A stretch of 64,000 nucleotides of DNA, taken from NCBI GenBank assembly GCA_947172415.1, contig OX359189.1:5966501-6030500 (forward strand), given 5' to 3'. Of this stretch, positions 24,051 to 43,747 are shown piece after piece; position 1 is the first letter of the stretch; every line of letters starts with the position of its first letter. The DNA comes from Chondrosia reniformis. Taxonomy: Eukaryota > Porifera > Demospongiae > Chondrillida > Chondrillidae. A program made the translations under genes and the position numbers. The notes beneath the pieces are model-generated. The model did no database searches, was not told the DNA's origin, and saw only the letters and a list, made by a program, of their open reading frames with translations.

Positions 24051-25004
24051 TTAGAATTTTCCTCTGCAACCCTTTAGTTTCAGCAGGGAACAAACTTGAT
24101 GACGAATAGATTTGAAATATAATATAATCATCAATGATGAGGGGAGGAGTGAAATATAATTCAGTATTGAACGATAGTAGAGCATAGCTATTGCTTTATC
24201 TTTATCATCTTGGATGTCAACAGGATGTCTCCCATAAAATTCTATGATGGGGACTAACTGACTTAGTAGATTTAAGGTAGTACCAATAATAAGAAAGAAA
24301 GTGAATTTAATCAAGGCTCTTTGAGGACCAATATCTCCACTGATATTATGCTGCTTTAGGTAAAACAATGTCAGTATTGGAACTGTAATGACAATGACAT
24401 AGGAAAGAACTGGGAATAGCATGATGAGAATTGCCAAGACAGTGTAGCCACTGGGATTTCTTCGAAAATATGGATAACATGCAATATCTTGAACAAAGGA
24501 TATAGCTATCGCATTCTGAAAAATGATTGCTAGACACAATGTAGAAATTAGGAGCCACAGAATAACAGTTATTGCTACTGATATTTTCCAAACTTTAGCC
24601 ATATTCTTCAAACGTACAAGTAAATAGATGATGATAGCATTTGTAGCCATAAAAGCAAAACGACTTCCTCCTCCAATGAGATAGAATCCAATAAATGCTC
24701 TACACACTCCTATTGATGGTGGCAAGTTAAAGTATCCACAGATAAGTGTCATTGAACGTGTCATTAGACCAGAAACACCAATTAATACACATCCAACAAG
24801 GATATTGGAAAGGATAAGACGAACAGATTTGTTGAACATTTCATTTGAGCTCTTTGCCAGAGCTATAAGTACAAGAATATTTGAAAACAATCCAGCTACA
24901 ATGAGAAGAACACTTATCCAGCTTTGAATAATAGATGCTGTTTTGTCAAGCTCTGTTGTGTTTGAACTAGAATCATTTCCAGACATATAATAACTGCTGA
25001 ACAT
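24051..25004 (-). CDS. Intronless 7TM receptor, copy 2 (mosaic)
   Basis: About 317 aa from the ATG at 25004; an in-frame TTG seven codons upstream is not the likely start. All seven membrane segments are present, with NDSS and NTT glycosylation sites, the TM3 cysteine (GVCRAF), loop-2 cysteine (DIACYPYF), VRLKN in place of DRY and a C-terminus ending KLKGCRGKF. The first half is nearly identical to copy 1 (SSYYMSGNDSS, SVAITVILWLLISTLCLA). From TM5 onward it is nearly identical to copy 3 (YVIVITVPILTLFYL, EFYGRHPVDIQDD, KLKGCRGKF). Flanking DNA is shared with both neighbours, showing tandem duplication. Confidence 0.8.
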   Translation of the reverse strand: MFSSYYMSGNDSSSNTTELDKTASIIQSWISVLLIVAGLFSNILVLIALAKSSNEMFNKSVRLILSNILVGCVLIGVSGLMTRSMTLICGYFNLPPSIGVCRAFIGFYLIGGGSRFAFMATNAIIIYLLVRLKNMAKVWKISVAITVILWLLISTLCLAIIFQNAIAISFVQDIACYPYFRRNPSGYTVLAILIMLFPVLSYVIVITVPILTLFYLKQHNISGDIGPQRALIKFTFFLIIGTTLNLLSQLVPIIEFYGRHPVDIQDDKDKAIAMLYYRSILNYISLLPSSLMIILYFKSIRHQVCSLLKLKGCRGKF

Positions 25005-25698
25005 AGTAACTGTTACTGTCTTCAACTTCCTATATTTTCAAAGTTGCTTATTATGGGTTAGAGCTTTATAAGTTGGGTTAACAGAGTCAGAATTTGAAAG
25101 TATAATTTATTTTCTGAAAGTATTGTGAAAACTATATTTATAAATAATATTGTTCAATATGACCAAATTGAAATTGTATACATATGTACATTTATTGGTA
25201 TACGTATGTAGAATATCTATTAACAGTATACGTATATAGTATATATCTCCTTAATTAATATTGCAATCATGTGCTATATACGTACATATACACATTATAT
25301 TGTAGATCTGGGTACATGGCTTGATAGTAGCTTCTCTATATAGTGCATGGCAAAAATAAAATAAGAAATTCAATTCAATTCAAAATCTGAAATTATATTT
25401 GAATGGTAAATACATATATACACAAAGAAGACTTCTACTTTCAATATGTATTATACCTACGTAATTATAATATTATGGCTTCTAATTCATACGTACATGC
25501 ACATGATATGTACATGATGTATGTACATATATAGCTATAGAAATATATATATAGTCAAGCCCTTTACAACACCATTGCAATTGTTTTACTTCCATTTTGC
25601 TTACATTGAATTCATTACAAAAAATGAATGGCTATTATAAACAGCTTAATATTATATGAAGTTACAAAGAAAAGAAATCGTCCTTGGAATAAAATACT

Positions 25699-26661
25699 TT
25701 AGAATTTTCCTCTGCAACCCTTTAGTTTCAGCAGGGAACAAACTTGATGCCGAATAGATTTGAAATATAATATAATCATCAATGATGAAGGGAGGAGTGA
25801 AATATAATTCAGTATTGAACGATAGTAGAGCATAGTTATTACTTTATCTTCATCATCTTGGATGTCAACAGGATGTCTCCCATAAAATTCTATGATGGGG
25901 ACTAACTGACTTAGTAGATTTAAGGTATTGCCGATAATAAGAAGGAAGGTGAATTTAATCAAAGCTCTTTGAGGACCAATATCTCCACTGATATTATGCT
26001 GCTTTAGGTAAAACAATGTCAGTATTGGAACTGTAATGACAATGACATAGGAAAGAACTGGGAATAGAATGATGAGAAATCCTAAGTAAATGTCAGCATT
26101 GGAATTGCTTTTAGAATAAGGAAAACATGAAACACCTTGAATGAATAAGACACCAGTCACGCTCTCGGAAATGGCTGGTAAACACAATGCAACAATTATT
26201 AACAGCAGAACAACCGTTAATGCTACTGAAATTTTCCAAATTTTTACTGCATTCTTCAACCTCACAAGTAAAAAGATAACAATAGCATTTGTAGCCATAA
26301 AAGTATAACGTACAGCTCCTCCAATGAGATATAATCCAATATATGCTCTACACACTCCTATTGATGGAGTTAAGTTAAAGTATCCACAAATTAGATTCAT
26401 AATAGATAAAATTAATCCAGATGTACCAATTAAAATGCAACCACCAACGATAATAGAAAAAATGAGACGAACAGATTTGTTGAATATTTCATCTGAAACC
26501 GTTACCAGAGCTGTAAGTACAAGGATATTTATTAACAAACCTGCTACAATAAGAACAACACAAATCCAGCTTTCAGTAATTGTTGCTGTTTTGTCAAAAT
26601 CTGTTGTGTTTGTACTTGAATTATTTCCAACTTCATAACTAAACATAATTATTGTTGTCAT
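25699..26661 (-). CDS. Intronless 7TM receptor, copy 3
   Basis: 320 aa from a true ATG (MTTIIMFSYEVGNNSSTNTT). It has glycosylation sites NNSS and NTT, seven hydrophobic segments, the TM3 cysteine GVCRAY and the loop-2 cysteine GVSCFPY. The VRLKN and SLLPSSLMIILYF motifs replace the usual class A DRY and NPxxY. The N-terminal half differs most from the other intact members (TALVTVSDE, LIFSIIVGGCILIG); the C-terminal half equals that of copy 2. The decayed copy at 12.4-13.1 kb derives from this type. Confidence 0.8.
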   Translation of the reverse strand: MTTIIMFSYEVGNNSSTNTTDFDKTATITESWICVVLIVAGLLINILVLTALVTVSDEIFNKSVRLIFSIIVGGCILIGTSGLILSIMNLICGYFNLTPSIGVCRAYIGLYLIGGAVRYTFMATNAIVIFLLVRLKNAVKIWKISVALTVVLLLIIVALCLPAISESVTGVLFIQGVSCFPYSKSNSNADIYLGFLIILFPVLSYVIVITVPILTLFYLKQHNISGDIGPQRALIKFTFLLIIGNTLNLLSQLVPIIEFYGRHPVDIQDDEDKVITMLYYRSILNYISLLPSSLMIILYFKSIRHQVCSLLKLKGCRGKF

Positions 26662-27470
26662 TAACCTAATTTTTGATTTCCTTTCTTCAAAGTTACCTGC
26701 AATAACTTAAGTTACAGCTAGGACTGAAGCTTGCTGATTTTTGAAACTGTATATAGTTAATTTGTATAATGTATGTATTTGAAAGATCATGTGATATAGA
26801 AAATGAAACAAATAATACAAGTATATGGTGCTTATGAATTACCTCATTCCACAAACAGATTTCAACATAAATATTCTCTATAGAGTATTTAAATTTAAAA
26901 TAACCTGAATCAGATGTTTACTGACTTTATCTAGTTATTTTATAGCAATATTCATATGAATATATATACATGTATATGCTCAGGTTATCACCTTAAAATT
27001 TAACAGCACTTTGAAGCTTAGCTCAATTACTGTTCCAGAGAACAGCTTTTAGAATGATTTGAACTAACTGAAAGCTGTTTAGAACAGAACAGCAATAAAG
27101 GGTCCCAGTATATGTAGGCAGAAACAGCTACAGGTTAATTCCTGGTTTTTCTCATTAGTCAATATAGTTTAACATTATAATAATTATGATCATAACTACA
27201 ACAAGTGGTTACATTGATATCTTCAGTTACTCCTTACTACACAACTTTCTGAAACACTATAACTCATGCTTTTTGCTAACTACGCACAGCTTAGGATTAG
27301 AACTCCAGACAACTGTGTATTATAAACACATACGTAGATATGCCTAGATGCAATTCTTGTTAAAATGGGAAATTACAATAGTATATAAATAATCATAAAT
27401 ATCATATATCAATCGAAGTACATTCACTAAACTGCTGTTTCTGAAGGGTATTTGAATCTGGCAAGTTCTC
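26662..27470. other. Gene-free spacer
   Basis: AT-rich sequence between the 7TM gene and the 3' end of the ABC transporter gene. No supported exon. Confidence 0.5.
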
Positions 27471-35356
<7,886 letters not shown>

Positions 35357-35517
35357 ATTCCTAATGTGTAACAGATGCACGTGAAGCTGTCACATACGAG
35401 GCCCTTCCTACTACAGGAAGTGGGTTGGGCCACCGACACATTCAACTTGTCTCTGAAATGGTAAATAACTTTTAATTCACATATGAGGATTATATATAAG
35501 TGCGCACAGCATCGTCG

Positions 35518-35543
35518 CTGATGAAGACCCTCAGGGTCGAAAC
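35518..35543 (+). ncRNA. Hammerhead-ribozyme-like core
   Basis: CTGATGA (35518) is followed by a hairpin with arms GACCC and GGGTC, then GAAAC, matching the conserved hammerhead core (CUGAUGA, stem II, GAAA). Stems I and III and the NUH cleavage site could not be assigned with confidence. It lies about 60 bp before the (ATA)n run of the neighbouring retroelement. Confidence 0.35.
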
Positions 35544-35593
35544 GTTCGACCAAAAGCCAAACTCACCACATTTCAGGGGTAATAATCCATCTC

Positions 35594-35595
<2 letters not shown>

Positions 35596-35653
<58 letters not shown>

Positions 35654-37640
35654 CCTAGGTCTTTGCATGAGCAACGACACTGTCAGAGTAGCAGTGGGGC
35701 TTAGGATTGGGGCTCCATTATGCCAAACACACAAGTGTGCCCACTGCGGTAAAGACACAGACCAGTTGGGGAGGCATAGCCTCAGCTGCAGGTCCAGTAC
35801 TGGTAGGATATCACGGCACCATGCAATTAATAACATCATCTTGCACTCTCTGGCAGCTGCCAAAATTCCATCCAGGTTGGAACCTTCAGGGCTTTTCAGC
35901 TCTGATAGGAAACGTCCGGATGGTGTGTCTTTGGTTCCCTTGGAGGAGTGGAAGCAGCCGTCCATGCCAGTCAAATGTACCTCAATAATTTACCACCTCA
36001 AAAGGCTATGATTAAGGTTGACTTTAGAAACGCATTTAACAGTATCTGCCGCGACATGATGCTGAAAGCAGTTGAAAACTACATTCCTGATTTGCTGCCT
36101 TTTGTGCACTCAGCCTACTCCTCCCCCTCGATCTTACTATGGGGCGACTCCCATGTTCCATCAGCAGAGGGAATCCAGCAAGGTGACCCTGTAGGCCCAA
36201 TGTTGTTTTGTCTAACAATTCATGAGCTTGTATGCAATCTATTATCCAAACTCAAAGTCTTCTTCCTCGACGATTGTACCATCGGTGGTAACCTGGAAGA
36301 TCTTCAAACTGACTTGCAGAGAATTGAAGATCAAGGACAAGTCTTAGGCTTGGAGCTCAATGTGGATAAGTCTGAATTGATTTCGCATGACCGGTCAGCG
36401 GTTGGCTCCAGTCTTTCCATCTTTCCTGGCCTCCACTTTGTGGATACCCAACAAGCCATGTTGCTATATAGGCTCCCACTTTGGGCATGCTGCTATGGAT
36501 GTGTGTCTGGATGCCCAACTGAACCAACTTAGGTTGATAGGCGAACGTCTTTGTCACCTAAAAACACAGGATGCCATCATCATTCTCCGCCATTCCTTTG
36601 CCATTCCCAAGCTCTTACATGTTCTCCGTACATCCCCTGCCTTTTCGTCACCACTCTTAACATCTTGGGACAATCTTCTGAGGTCTATTGTTTGCAGACT
36701 CACCAACATCGACTTCAGAACAGACAATTCATCTTGGCTGCAGGCAACCCTGCCAGTTACCTCCGGTGGTCTTGGGTTTAGGAGTGCCTCTCATCTTGCA
36801 CCATCCACCTTTCTGGCATCAGCTGATGGAGCCTCCAAGCTCATGCAGAAGCTTCCACCTGCCCAACTGTCATGTGTTGCATATTGTGAAAGGGATTCTG
36901 CCTTATCTGCCTGGAAGAGTGACCTGTCAGTAGATATGCCTCTTCCCACCTCTCCTAACCGCCAGAGGTCGTGGGACAAACCTAGAGTCGACCATCTGTT
37001 TTATTTTTTTTGGCCCACTGTGAAGATTCAGTTTCTAGGGCCCAGTTACTAGCCAGCTGGCTCAAGTGAATCTGGAGCTTGGCTCAATGCACCTCCCATT
37101 CTTCTCTTGGGTTACGCATGTCCAATAGCACAATACGGATAGCCATAGGGCTTAGGGTAGGTGCTCCTATTTGCCAACCCCACACTTGTTGTCATTGCGG
37201 TAAGGATGTTGATCAGTTCAGCCACCATGGCTTATGCTGTAGAGCAAGCCAAGGCAGATCCTCAAGACCTAATGCGCTAAATGACATTATCAATCGCTCC
37301 TTGGCTGCTGTAAAAATCCCCAGCAGATTGGAACCCTCCGTCCTACTTAGATCTGATGGCAACAGACCGGATGGCGTGACCATGATCCCATGGTCTGAAG
37401 GGAAGTTTCTGGTGTGGAACTTCACCTGTGTGGACACCCTTTGTGAATCCCACAAGCAGAGATCGGGGAAGCCCAAGTCCTTTGCCTATCTGCTGCAGCG
37501 ACTATCAGTTGCCATTCAGGTTGGCAATTCAACCTCAGTACTCGGGACACATGACAATTCGTGGGATTAGGAGGACTTCTAATAGACTGTTGCTATTTTC
37601 ATTTTATTATTATAAATATTTATTCATCTACTGGTCCTAT
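35596..37640 (+). mobile_element. Rearranged, decayed non-LTR retroelement
   Basis: It starts with an (ATA)n run (35596-35652). A C-terminal-type module follows: zinc knuckle CAHCGKDTDQLGRHSLSC, then IPSRLEPSGLFSSDRKRPDG, which ends abruptly near 35945. Reverse transcriptase follows (KVDFRNAFNSI, EGIQQGDPVGPMLF, FFLDDCTIGG, with FLDD in place of FADD) to a frameshift near 36470, then thumb-like sequence (LTNIDFRTDNSSWLQA). A second copy of the C-terminal module closes the element (CCHCGKDVDQFSHHGLCC ... NRPDGVTMIPW ... VWNFTCVDTL, 37106-37560). The RPDG ... W-x-FTC-x-D pattern resembles a restriction-like endonuclease. Several frameshifts show it is dead. Confidence 0.8.
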
Positions 37641-37794
37641 TAATTTTCAATAATAATAATAATAATAATAATAATATTTAAAAATAATATAACAACAACA
37701 CTAACAATAATAGTAATAAAACAAAAACAAGTCATAGAGTTGATATATTACTAAATGATAGATTTATAAATAGAGTACATGTAGAGTTAGTAAA

Positions 37795-38350
37795 CTGGGT
37801 AACTTTCGGTCAATCCCAGTGTAATATTATCATTATAATAAGCTTTGATGGATCTGCTACCTCTAATACACATGATTGCTGATTTGACCATGCAGAGAGA
37901 AAGATAGTTTACGTCTCATCCAAAATATGGTTTCATGATATTTTGCATTTCTGCTGATTGATATTAACTCCGCTAGTCGCCTATAGAAGATGGTTGTTTC
38001 TCGGCTCAAACCACCAGTGGTGGCAAACACCAGAGGGGTAAAGGAGCTATTCTGTACTTCTCTAATCCGGTCACCATATTCCTTCTTCTTTAGATTCCCA
38101 TGCCTTCTGTAGAGTGTTTTAATTTTGAATGAGCCATACGACTGTGCATTGGGATGAAAAACCCTAACATTGAAAAAGGCACATTGACCTCTCCTCCAGA
38201 AACCAGCACGGATATCAGTCTGGGCATCATCATTTAGATTAGCAGAACTGGGGTGAATTTGTTCACCTGATAAAAATTTTATAGGTGGGGTTCACATTCA
38301 ACATTATGGCATACCTCCTTCAGCCATTTACCTGTAAGATCCCTGATGTC
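37795..38350 (-). mobile_element. Fragment of a non-LTR element C-terminal domain, opposite strand
   Basis: The minus strand encodes, without a start codon, a domain typical of proteins linked to invertebrate retroelements: WLKEVCHNVECEPHL, then after a frameshift IHPSSANLNDDAQTD, RAGFWRRGQCAFFNVRVFHP, NSSFTPLVFATTGGLSRETT, TIFWMRRKLSFSL. After one more single-base shift it reads KSAIMCIRGSRSIK. It lies tail-to-tail with the preceding element, with (ATA)n runs in between and nearby. Confidence 0.75.
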
Positions 38351-38609
38351 ATATATATAACAATAATAATAATAATAACAGTGAAATGAAAATTGACAGT
38401 GTCAATTTTCATTTTATTATTATAAATATTTATCCATCTACCTATTAATTTTTACCCTCTCATTGTAAGGTATTATAGTAATAGTTATTTCATCACTCAT
38501 GTCAAATTACATGTGTCACAGGTCTATATATATCGCTTTCACCTCTTATTACTCTAACACAAGCCGTGATCACTTTATTGAGGACTTCGTAGATTGTGTC
38601 TCTTTCAAC

Positions 38610-41600
38610 ATGATCAGGAATCATCTTGCAATTGTAGTCCTACTTGTAGGCATTGGCACTGCCATAGGTACGTAGACACGTGCACTATAGAGTTTCTTTG
38701 CACAAGCAATTAACGTATATCTACAAACTTTAAATTTAATTTTGTTTCTTTTTTGTATATATATAATTCACTGGGCTCTCTGTATAAAAGTAGCCACAAT
38801 GAGCCAAGTAGAGTTGCAATATAGTAGGGATACCTTCTACATACCTGATTTATATATATTATCTACAAAAGTACGTTTTTGTAAAAAATACGATCAGATT
38901 CCCAATACGAGCTGCATATGAGATTGACTCCGAGAGTGATTGATGAGTCAACAGATAATCTTTTAGTTCGCTCATGTGTAACTCTTCAGTTATGAGGTAC
39001 ACTATTATCTTCGCGTCCTTTCAAATGAGGTGTTACGAATTCCACATTGTAAGGAGGGTGAGACTCGTGTATATCCTTGTTAAACTCTCACAAGATTTAT
39101 TTAGTTTTTTTTACTGTAGAATAGATGTAGTAGTAGGAAAAAGGTTATTCATATATAATTATATAGGTTGAGATCAAGCATGTGTATAGGTACACTTGGT
39201 ACACATGATTAATTAGGTGCATGACCTCACTGCATAGTTGTTTATCCTATCATGGTTGTGCACCTTTATATGGCATCATGTAAGTGGTCTGGTGTGCATG
39301 TGTGTAAAAAGATAGTGATTATATAGTACATTTGTAAAAAAGTTATGAAAAGAGACACAGTGATACAGAAGTGATATACTAGTACTGAAATTTAAGTAAC
39401 ACGTCATGCATGTGTACATGTGTTTGGGTGTACCATGATATGTGAAATATAGGGATAGTGAATAAAAACTTGAAATTTAAACCTGTGAAATTAAATTCAT
39501 TCACGCATAGTTTAAAATCTTTTTTTTTTACGGTTGATATAGACCAGTCCATCTTGGATGATATTACAAGATATGGCAAGCCAAGTTAGCTCTGCATATA
39601 CACATTTGTTCTGTTCATTAGTTCTCTTTGCAGCTCCCTCCGGCAAGTCTTCCAGCTGCAGTCTGGGCTGGGGGCCTGCAGGCACTCTGACTCCAATCCA
39701 TTCCAGATATCATGAATTCTGCCTCTGAAACTTCCTTTGAATGCCTCCAAAGATTTGGCTGTTAACTGACACTGTAGCTGATGTTGGTGCTGTTGCTTGT
39801 GTCCTCCCAGTCTGGCAGACCTCCGGAGCCTTCCTTCACTAGGGTCCCTGTATTCTGGGTTGAGGGACTCAAGTGGTCACTTTACATTTCCAGACAAGAG
39901 CCTACATGTTAGTCCCACCGCTGCTGCTTCCCTTGTCTGCTCAAGAGACTTGATCGCAAGTCCCCAGAAGATACCTTGTGCCTGCTGCTGGACTTGGTAT
40001 AGCTTGGCCAGGTGGGTCTTAATTGGCTGTGCTCCAGTAGGTTAGGCTGCCATACTCTAATTTTGGCCGGACGAAGGCCTTGTATGCCGTGTAAACCCCG
40101 TTGTCATTGAGGTACCCTCTCACTCACCTGATGGTGCCTAGTCTTTGTCGGGGCTCCTTCACTGTTCTGTCAACATGTGCCAACCATGTTCCTTTGCTGT
40201 TTATGGTGAACCCCAAACTTCCAGAGTCTCATTTTCGGCAATTTTTGTTCCGTCCCTGACTAGTGGTGGATTTTCATCAGGATCTCTTTTTCTGCTGATT
40301 GTGATGGCTTTTGTTTTCTTAACTTCGAACTCGAGTAGCCACTTTTTGCCAAAGTTCAGGATTCTCTCCAGGTCGGAGTTGAGCATGGCAGCACATGTCT
40401 TCCTGCCACCTGTTAGTACTCTCATCAATATGGTTGTGTCATCTGCATAGAATAGCATCACTGCGTGCTGAACCTCTCTGGGCAACTTCCGAACAAACAG
40501 GTCGAACAACAACGGTGACCATATTCCTCCTTGGGGCACACCTGATCGGATCTGACAGAACTCGGACTTTTCACCATTGGTGACAACCACAAAGAAGTGC
40601 TGCGAGAGATAACTGTTGAGCAATTTGAATGCTTTGCCCCTGATGCCCACTGTCCACAAGTGAGCAAGTAGTCCACACCACCACACTCGATCGGATGCCC
40701 CTTTGAAATCAAGTGCAATGACTCTTAGCTCCTCCCTAGTTTCTAGGGCAGTGGCAACCTCATTGGCAATGACTACCCCTACACTATATAGCAGTATCTG
40801 TGTTGGGCACAAACCCAAACTGCACATCAGGAATGTACTGTAGGAGCCTCTTTCTCAGCTGAGGCAGGAGCACTCTCGAGTGTGGTTGAGAGTGTTGGCA
40901 ACACAGATATTGGTCTGTAGTTGGAGGGTGAACTTGTGGGTCCCTTCTTATGGATAGGAGTTACGCGTGCCACCTTCCAGGCCTCTGGGAACACCCTGCT
41001 CCGCACTATCTTCTGGAATAGTCGCATTATTGGCAACGAGAGTGCAGTGGCACATCGCTTTAATACTCTGGGGCTTACACTCTCCAGCCCCACAGACTTG
41101 CACTCATCGAGCCTCTCCAAGACACGTTGAACTCTATTCCTCTTCACTCTGAAGGTCTTCAGCTCAAATTCAAAGTCGTCATCTTCCAGGTTTGGCAACT
41201 CTGCAGACTCCTCGTCGGGTATGTGAAACTTCTCAGTAAAGAACGTGGCCAGGTCCTGTGCTTCTGGTGTCACTGACAGTTTTTTCTTTCCGAGTCCTGC
41301 TATGTCCCGTGTCATTTGCCACCAGCTCTTTAGGTTGGTGCCTTTTGCCAGCTTCTCCTTAATCTGTTCTTGTTGCTTGCCAAAAGCCTTTCCATAGACT
41401 CATCTGGCCTTCTTGCGAAGTACTGCATAGGCCACCGTATCCCCACTTCTCCAAGCAGTTTCCTTCTTCATCCAGATCTTTTGGCACTGCGGATCCCACT
41501 ATGGGAATGGCCTTGTCATAGTTGGTCTTGATCTTGGGACACATTTGTTGGTGACAGCAGTTATCTTACTGGTGATGCTCTCCACTGCAGCTTCAATGCT

Positions 41601-43747
41601 CACGGTCGGCCCTCGCCTTAACCACATACCCCGATGGAGTTATGTGGTTGCTTGGTTCAGCGTCTAGGTGGGTCTCCGTGAGGCACAAGAAGTGCGGCTT
41701 GTCGTGTTTAGCTGCCATTACACCTATCTCGCCGCATCCCTGTCGTATAGGCCTCAGATGTTTGCTGCCAAAATTATCAGTTCCCCTCCAGGACTGGTCT
41801 GTACACCCTGGACTGCTCCAGCTCCTCCAGACTCACCGATCGCGGCGCTGCTGGGATCATCAGTGGACGGGAAGGGGGGACATGACATGTTGGATCCGGT
41901 ATCTGTGATTGCAAAAATTTCATTCTGTATGGAAGCTGAAATTTGGTCCTATGGCAATGAATATTAATCATGAGCAGATAATGTTTGGAGACCATGCCAG
42001 TTATAGTATCAAGATTTATGCTGGTGAAATTTCATGTTCTGTAGCGAAGGAAAAAGAAAAACTTAGCTGTAACTTTCCATAGTTTGTATAATGTTTATAT
42101 AAGCAACGAAATGGTGTTATAAGAATTCCTATAACTACACATTACGCATATAATTATAATTAGATTAGTACATATACATTTGTATTTGTAACTTAAATTG
42201 TAACTACCCTCCATGGATATTTACATATACAGGTCAAGTTCTTAGAAATGTGGTTGATCTTAAGATTGGAGGTGATCCTGGAAATGAAAGGGGTTACCTC
42301 ATTGTAACCTTAGAAACTGTTCTTGGGACCCGAATTGATACTACTGTTTGTGGTGCTGTGGATATTGGAACTGCCTTTATAAGCTGTTCTAAGATAGGCT
42401 GGATTGCATCTACAGGAACAGGGACAGTTTCATCTTTTGGGTAATGTTATTTATTTTCCTTGTTTATTAGCAGATAGTCTTTCAGATAACATCTGTCCAA
42501 CTAAGATATGCATAATTAGACGTGTACACACACCATGGATGTTATATCGTCGTTCTCCTTATTTTCTTAAGAATGTATAGGACAGGGTCGAATTTTCACC
42601 AAACATGCAGAGCATTGTACACTGCTGATCTAAAATCTACTGTTTCATTCAGTTCTTTATAGACTAATTCAATCCATCTTAGAAGTGGTACTCTTATAAG
42701 TTTGACTTCCTTGTAGTTTGCTGCATACATAGTCTAATCCAATCCAATTATCTCATGGGAGTAATATCATGTACACATGCACACATTTGCCCTCGTGCAC
42801 ATCTGCACTAGCATTACATATGTATGTAATTTGCTACTTCAATTTGTTTTAGGTATAGACATACGTATATGTATGTATACAGGATCATATTGAACTTGTT
42901 TCTTCACTCTAGTTTGAATACTAACCCGGCTCCACCTATAATCCGTAATTTGGTCTGTCAAGGAAATGTCAATGGCGCTTTAGGTTGTACTTATGATATA
43001 GAATTGATGAATGACTGTAAATTGAACCCTGGCCAGATTGCTGCTATTAGCTGCTGTGAGTTAATAAAGTATACTTAACATCCTGTGCAATATAATCCTC
43101 TTTTGAGATCATTCTATATGCATAATAATCTGTGATGGTTAGTGGCTATGAGTACTATGTCTATTGTGCAATAGTTAATAAAAGAATGATAAAAAGGTTG
43201 ACGAAGTGAGATACCTAAAGAGTAAATTTTTAAATATTTAGTCAAAATCCAGTTTAAATGAGGATAATTGATCTATATAGCAAGTAGTTCCAATTATAAA
43301 TATATGGCTTAGCTTAGATGGTGAGAGGTAATTAACCCTAGGGTCCACTGCACAGAGGAGCATGCATATGGATAAGGAAAGGATGCAATAAGGTCTACAT
43401 TATACACTCATCATTTATTAGGGTATTATGTAAGTATACGCCATTTTAGCCCTTGCATACCTAAGTACCTTAGTCTTGTATATAAATTTCTATTTTGACC
43501 ATAGAAAATGTATATATGTATGTATATAGTTTTTGTATAAAAGAGTTGACATGTATCAACTGCCTCACAAGTGAATATCTCTGATCTATTCACTATTGTT
43601 TTCTTTACTATTCTAGACTTTACTGTTGGTCAGGTGGTTGGTATTGCTATAGGGATACTCCTTCTCTGTCTGCTGATCACTGTTCTTCCAGTCATCCTCT
43701 GTTGCTGCTATATTCGTGGCGTGGGCATCTGTGCTGCTTCAAGTTAG
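38610..43747 (+). CDS. Short SRCR-domain membrane receptor, paralogue A
   Basis: Four exons, 38610-38667, 42233-42440, 42913-43055 and 43617-43747, with consistent phases; 179 aa. Exon 1 is a signal peptide (MIRNHLAIVVLLVGIGT). Exons 2 and 3 form one diverged SRCR domain: VVDLKIGGDPGNERGYLIV, TTVCGAVDIGTAFISCSKIG, then NLVCQGNVNGALGCTY and IAAISCC, matching the spaced cysteines of the fold. The usual WGTVCDDGW is not conserved. Exon 4 is a membrane helix (VVGIAIGILLLCLLITVLPV) followed by a Cys-rich juxtamembrane CCCYIRG and a very short tail, with no signalling motif. A secreted-side recognition or co-receptor role is inferred. Intron 1 (3.6 kb) holds a LINE insertion absent from paralogue B. 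Confidence 0.8.
39521..41920 (-). mobile_element. Jockey/CR1-like LINE, decayed, in SRCR-A intron 1
   Basis: Minus-strand element with an A-rich 3' tail (T run near 39521-39531). From the 5' end it shows an APE-type endonuclease start (HDKPHFLCLTETHLDAEPSN), a probable internal deletion, then the reverse transcriptase: VARVTPIHKKG, SNYRPISVLPTLS, VIALDFKGASDRVWW, RSGVPQGGIWSPLLF and VMLFYADDTTILM, with frameshifts and stops between segments. The orthologous point in unit B (about 56340) has no insertion. Confidence 0.88.

Noticed and set aside
35573-35974. Minus-strand frame with a long poly-isoleucine end
   Set aside because: The isoleucine run is the (ATA)n simple repeat read in frame, and the rest is antisense to the retroelement.
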